NCBI RefSeq assembly: GCF_910592395.1 | Contig: NC_088314.1 | Coordinates: forward strand, 16,529,998-16,593,997 | DNA: 64,000 nucleotides | Reading direction: 5' to 3' | Source of the DNA: Lineus longissimus | Taxonomy: Eukaryota > Nemertea > Pilidiophora > Heteronemertea > Lineidae | In this document: positions 58,525-64,000 of the stretch, in pieces | Layout: each line of letters opens with the position of its first letter | Numbering within the stretch: position 1 is the stretch's first letter | Notes under the pieces: generated by a model | What the model saw: the letters and a program-made list of their open reading frames with translations, nothing else | The model's database searches: none | Told to the model about the DNA's origin: nothing | Translations under genes and position numbers: made by a program

Positions 58525-59434
58525 TACTATATAATAGTGCATTAAATATCCACATCAATCTAAAGACAACCTACCACAACCAGAAAATATATTCCACAAA
58601 CTCCACTAAAAATTGATACAGTTCATGCAGTTAGACACTTGTCATATGCGAACAACTACAGATATACTTTTTATCAAACTGACAGCAAAGCGAAGAGAGA
58701 TGTCCAGTGCACATTCACAATCACTACCGGCAGTGTAAACCCAGCTTTCAAACCAACTGTCGATGCAGTTGTTCCAGTAGCTCTGAAAATGTTAATGTCT
58801 TACATTACAATTACACAGAGTACAGAAGTGCCAGTAGCAGCACCAAGCGTGCAATAAAGCCTGCTTCCCAAAAATTCAAACAGTTGAATGAACAGTCCCT
58901 GAACCAGATTTGACAATACCCTCTATTGTAATGTCATGGTCCGCTGCCAAGGCAGGAAGAACCTGCCCATGGGCTAAACCAGTCGGCACAGCAGCTGCAC
59001 CTGTCGAAGTAAATACCTGGCCCATTGAATATAGGCTAGGGAAGGGAGAATCCCTGGTGTGACTGCAAAATATGAATTTTAACTAATCATGCAATTACAA
59101 ATGAACAATGGAAGGCAGTTGATAAAACAAATTATATTTTTGTATTGATATTGTAAAATGTTGTGTGAGCAGTTCTGGTGGCCAAAAAAGCAAAGTTTTC
59201 AGAGAAACAATTTTCGATTTATTTATTTCAAATAATTAAAGACTTCTATATCACTTTGCTGTTGCAAGAACTTTGTAGATGCCAGGAGCTATGTAATGAT
59301 GACAATTTTGTTAGGATACCTATCCGTACCCTCAAATGCTTTTAGGGTACATAAAACGTCCTCAACGTACCACCAGGCAGAGTCCCTCGGTTTCATGGCA
59401 AGGAGGGATTTCCAAAGAATGGGAAAAAGAAATA
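58525..59434. other. Spacer, no gene seen
   Basis: No exon recognised. The frames at 58639-58913 look random. Confidence 0.4.
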
Positions 59435-59596
59435 CAGCGGAACCTCTGTTTAATAGCGGACACCTCTCTATTAAGGACACTAGTTTTGGTCCCAAATTGG
59501 TTGTTTCCATCCAATTTAACCTCTTTAATCAGGACACCTCTCTACTAAGGACAGCATTTGTCAGTCCCAAGGGTGTCCTTAATAGAGAGGTTTACT
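59435..59596. mobile_element. MITE with CAGTRGAACCTC-type ends, copy 6
   Basis: Starts CAGCGGAACCTCTGTTTAAT and ends AATAGAGAGGTTTACTA. It has the same body as the other five copies, in the orientation of 25180. Confidence 0.75.
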
Positions 59597-61290
59597 ATAT
59601 TATGATAAAGAAAGCTATTCAAATTTCTTATATCCCAAAGACATGGCACTACAAACTAACAGCAGCATGATATCGTCATTCTTTCATGCAAGGGGTTAAA
59701 AAATAGAACACTAAATAAGTTTGTGAAGGGGGTGTAGATTTGTCCGGGACCATTGTTGATCAATTACATCCGTGTACCAAGGGTTGGGAGTGCAGGGAAG
59801 CAGATATTACACCAAGGACACGAATAGGTCTACTTCCCCGACATGCTTCCTTTCTTCCATGCAAATGCCTGGCATAAACGATTACCCAAACTTTTGTTGA
59901 CAAATTTAAGGGGTCAATGGAATTACAATGGAGTTCAACAGTTGTGAAAATAGACCTTATCCACGAGACACCCTTTATTTAATTTGCCAAGACTAATTTT
60001 ATAGTTTGCAGAAACATAAATAGCAGCCAACACAATTACAAGCTCCACCTAATACAAAATCAGTGGAGAATATGCATGGGTGTCAAATAGAGGTTCGAAT
60101 AAAATTGGTGTAACAACTATTTGCATGACACACCCCTGGACTTCAATGTTCTCGGCAAGCAGGAAGGCTTCCATCAATACATGAGGGGAGTGTCTTTTTT
60201 TGGATGCTGGCATAAGCCAAAAATCAGGCAGGATTGTGGGAAACCTTTAAAAATTTCAGTGGGGTTCGCCATCAGCAGAGAATTGCATTTGAACATGAGC
60301 TATGAAGGAAAGGTATTAGTTGTTTTATTGTGGCTACATAGTACGATCTTGACACTAGAGGCGCTGATTTCGTTCCTTACAACGCCTCCAGAACTAGTAA
60401 GTTGCCACCATCTTGAAAAGCAGTACCGCAGATGTAGATCAGGAAAGAATCTTTCTTATTGCTCTGAGGCTATCCCAACACCACAAAGCCCGCAATGCCC
60501 TACGCTGCGTTTGTAGTTCTCCGTACAATCGATCTTAAACTCCACTCAGAAGTGTCAAATTTTATTCATAAAGATCATATTTTGTTATTTAATAATAAAA
60601 GAAAACACTTTATGAGAGAAAGTCGAACTAATTCGGCCTGAATAAGATTTACAGTCTGAACTGTTTATGACGCAGGATTCTCAAAACCCTGAATCTCAGG
60701 ATGCTGACATCCAAGATGGCGGCAATTGATCAATTCCAGTGTCTGAAATTTTTTTAATTTCGGCACTGGGGCGAGTTTGACATAGTACATTACATGTCGC
60801 AGCAACAAAAATCACACACTGAGCGCTTACTTATGGTATGACACTCATCTTACAAGTAAATTTCCCTGGATACAGCAACTAATTTTAGGAGGAGGAGTCA
60901 TCAGGCACCTCTTTTTTTACTAAAGTAAGAATATTACTGCCCAAAGCAAACGGTGTGATGAATTTTCTAAATCACCTCATGCCCTAGTGTAGACCCCACC
61001 AACACCAACATGCTTCCACATCGAGGGATCATGGTCCGACCCCTTTGCTTGTATGCAGCCCCAACGACCAAAGTTTACCTTGTCAGGAAGACAAACACCT
61101 TCGCCCAGGGGAATGTCTCTATCCTATGGTTCTTTTGTGTGGGGGTTGACAGAGTAAATGTGGATAGCAAACCCATAAGGTTCATCTTGGCGGAACACAC
61201 AGAGGATGACTATGATTTCAAACATGAGATGGGAGAGGTTTTGGCTCCAACCGAGCATTATCACTGGCACCGCAGGCCCAGGTGAAGATG
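59597..61290. other. Spacer, no gene called
   Basis: Open frames at 60121-60516 (131 codons) and 61010-61285 (91 codons) have no recognised motif and no convincing splice partners. They are left uncalled. Confidence 0.4.
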
Positions 61291-61660
61291 ATGCTGCACA
61301 CTAAAGGAATGCTAATGAAGATATTCATGAATATGATGAATAGAATCAGCCCAATCACAAGATATGCAGCATTTTTCATTTTCAGGTTCTCAGAACTTCT
61401 AGCAAAGCTGAATGTTTATAAAGATCTTCAGAAATGTGATGAATAAAATCAGCCCAATCACAAGATATGAATGAAGCAATTTTCATTTCCAGGTTCTCAG
61501 AACTTCTAGCGAAGCTGAATATTTTAAATAAAGATCTTCATGACTATGATGAATAAAAATCAGCCCAATCACAAGATATGAAGCATTTTTCGTTTCCAGG
61601 TTCTCAGAACTTCTAGCAAAGCTGAATGTTTTAAATGAAGATCTTCATGATGAACAAAAT
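61290..61660 (+). repeat. About 117-bp tandem repeat, three and a part copies
   Basis: Units hold AATCAGCCCAATCACAAGAT, then CCAGGTTCTCAGAACTTCTA and GCTGAATGTTT, then AAGATCTTCA. Copies start near 61310, 61430 and 61545. Confidence 0.85.
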
Positions 61661-62339
61661 CATTCATTTAAAAAAAATTGGAAGTTTGTACTTGAATTTC
61701 AAAATTTCCAATTGTAGATAAATACGCGCTATAGCTGACCAAATAACAAGTTCAAATTTGTCAATAAAAACACAATTCCAGTTTTGGCAGGCTTGAAGAG
61801 AGATCAAGAGAGGAACGAACGTTACCACTTCACCCTATCACCACAGTGAACAGCACCTATTCAGTTCAGAGGGGTATTCCTGTTTTGCTCGGCAGATGGA
61901 AACACTCCATACGTACGCTACTTGAGGTTTTTAAACATTTTGATATCTCAAGTGCAACACGAAGTGGGACCTAGTCGACAAAGCTTTAATAAGGGTCGTC
62001 CACTTAACAAAATGCCTGCAAAAATTTGGCATTTTTATATCAATTTTAAATTTTAAATACAAATTGTATTGTAATGTAACTATTAAGAATATATTCACCA
62101 GAGACTGTAAGAATATTCATCTGTTGTCCTTACTCTCCTAGGAGTAGGACATGTAATATGTCAGGTACAACACCCCAACTCAAGTTGATTAGACGAACTG
62201 ACTGTCTAGCGTGGATCTCAAAAATTCTGAACGCCGAAAAGGATAGAAGTTGACAACAATAGTCAGCAGCAAATAAAGATAAACAGTCAGCAGCAACATC
62301 CAATTTTGCATAAATTTCTACTGTAAGTGTTACAATAAA
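61661..62339. other. Spacer, no gene seen
   Basis: AT-rich, with nothing recognised. Confidence 0.4.
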
Positions 62340-63265
62340 TCACACTTGCAATGTCCCCGCAGATCTTTACATGAACATGTAGTATCCCACTAAAAAAAGA
62401 ACAAGCTATCAAATTAGATCACAGGAGCCGCCCAGCACCGGATTTCAATTCATGCCACATGGCGCACGTGTTTAACGACCTCACACATCAAGTGCCACCA
62501 ATGCACGCTTAAAGTTCAGTCAATCAGGTTTGAGTATACATGTGGTTTAAACTTTGTGGATTAGAATTTTAATATCAGGAAGATTTCAATGTGAGAAGAC
62601 GTTTGCCAGAAAGTGTATGAAATGTCCCTTTCCTCACAGTCAGTGCCCAGCAAAAAAACACCAACTAACACTAACAGTCAACAATAACAACAACAACTAA
62701 TTTTAAATCAAAACTAAACGTTTCAAAATGAATCGACACACATGCACTCTCACCGGCACCGCGGAACATCATGTATCCCACAAGTAAAACAAGTTATCAT
62801 TCCATGCATCTGAGCAGTTCAGCAACCACCCACAACTGAATTCAATTTATCCCACCATGGTGCATGTGTCCAACGACCTCCATTAATCAAGTGCAACCAA
62901 TGCCCGCTTAAAGTTCAGTCAATCAGGTTTGAGTATACATGTAGATTAGAATTTGAATCGGGAAGATTTCAATGTAAGAATATATTTACCAGAAAGTATA
63001 TGAATCTCCTTTATCCTCAGTCAGCGGGTCATAAGCATCAACTAACACTAACAGTTGACAACAGCATTCAATTCAATTTTAAATCAAAAGTAAATTTCCA
63101 AATGAACCATCACCTATGCACTGTCCCCGCAGATCATTTTATGGCGTACATGTATCCCATAAGAACAAGCCATCAAACGAGTTCAGCAGCCGCCCACCAC
63201 TGGAACTATTATTAACACCCCAATCCATGCCACATGGTCCTCGTGTTTCAACGACCTCCTAGCTC
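62340..63265. repeat. Diverged 365-400 bp tandem repeat, about 2.5 copies
   Basis: Blocks AAAGTTCAGTCAATCAGGTT, GGAAGATTTCAATGTGAGAA and ACCAACTAACACTAACAG recur at roughly 62515/62910, 62578/62960 and 62660/63040. A CACATGG then TTTCAACGACCTC block is seen a third time near 63230. Copies are substantially diverged, so the array is old. Confidence 0.8.
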
Positions 63266-63389
63266 AAGTGCCACAATGCCTGCACAGCTTTCATTGGCTG
63301 CTCAGCCAAGTGGTTACGACCTGTGTTACAAAGGATCTGCTAATTTTGTCGAGATTTTTACATTTGACCTTATGAGCCAAAGGCAGTTA

Positions 63390-63525
63390 TTCAGTTATTG
63401 GCTAATATTTATAAAGACTAGTTAATACTTAGTTTTACTACAGTTTTCTACAGAGATGGCTAGTGTAAATGTACATGAAGTTTAAAGTAAAAGCATTTAC
63501 CAGTCTTTTATAAATATCAGCCATT
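63390..63525. mobile_element. Fold-back MITE, copy 2 (AAAGCATTTACCAGTC)
   Basis: Shares CTAGTGTAAATGTACATG and GTAAAAGCATTTACCAGTCT with the copy at 13540-13658. Arms are less well preserved. Confidence 0.55.
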
Positions 63526-64000
63526 GTCTGATTATAACCTAACCTAAATTTTGGAAAACCCATCGAGTAGCATTTTGGTCGCAATTGTCAAAATGTCAAT
63601 CACAAAATGCAGATGATATCAGTCAGAATCCCAGATGATGCATGATGCCATGTCTTGACTGGCTATTTAACGGCAATCTCTTATAATGCAATTTATAACA
63701 AATGGCTATTCTGACGGCAGTCATAAATCACTTATTACTAAATTAAGCACCCTTACCCTAACACAACCATTAACACTAATCCTAAGCCCCTGATCCTCAG
63801 TTCAATCCCTAAAATCACCTTTCCTTACCGTTACCGTAAGAATAACCACTCTGCATCTATTTTAAATGTCACCAAGTTGATGTCAACTTGACCATAATAT
63901 AACATTGTTTTATTGAAAAGAGACAAGAGCATTCTATCAACAAACAAGTTTCTGTGGACAGGCAACATCTCAAAGCATGCTGAACTGATTACTGTCGTAC
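63526..64000. other. Spacer to window end, no gene seen
   Basis: No exon or clear repeat recognised. Confidence 0.4.

Noticed and set aside
60121-61285. Two plus-strand frames of 131 and 91 codons
   Set aside because: No domain, no splice context, and amino-acid use looks random.

Overview
The window is nuclear DNA of an animal. Genes are split by introns with GT-AG boundaries, coding exons make up only a few percent, and introns and spacers are full of small transposons, SINE-like pieces, minisatellites and long G/C homopolymers. The two recognisable conserved genes (PQBP1 and CCDC77) are metazoan. The interspersed elements (a HINE/pearl-like element with a GAC microsatellite and a 3' hairpin, and a MITE with CAGTRGAACCTC ends) point to a marine invertebrate. 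I think a lophotrochozoan such as a mollusc is most likely, with a lancelet as an alternative; this is inference, not proof.

Layout. 1-8480: no gene seen; a 182-bp tandem repeat, several MITEs and a 2.2-kb minisatellite (5521-7700). 8729-12627 (-): PQBP1, a spliceosome-associated WW-domain protein; six exons were read and one internal exon was not found. 12630-19980: no gene seen; retrotransposon remnants and a complete HINE-like element. 19985-57037 (-): CCDC77, nine coding exons read to a full 491-residue protein, with two giant introns.

The first giant intron (26691-43727) holds a decayed Kolobok-like DDE transposon that is itself split by a second HINE copy. It also holds a plus-strand unrecognised gene model (35879-39533) with a coding 27-bp minisatellite and a recent 1835-bp internal tandem duplication, and a non-LTR retrotransposon remnant. 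The second giant intron (44406-56898) holds a complete plus-strand TKL-type protein kinase gene of 701 residues (47857-52741). Its N-terminus carries six copies of a D-N-x-[YF]-N-x-x-x-G-R-x-G type repeat, and a 34-bp minisatellite lies just upstream. 57.1-64 kb: MITEs and tandem repeats, no gene recognised.

Working together: PQBP1 and CCDC77 lie head-to-tail on the minus strand, and the kinase and the 478-residue gene are nested in CCDC77 introns in the opposite direction. Nothing suggests an operon or a shared pathway. The most unusual features are the kinase with its N-terminal repeats, the expanding nested gene, a triplicated CCDC77 exon end, and MITEs parked within 10-31 bp of three splice donors.
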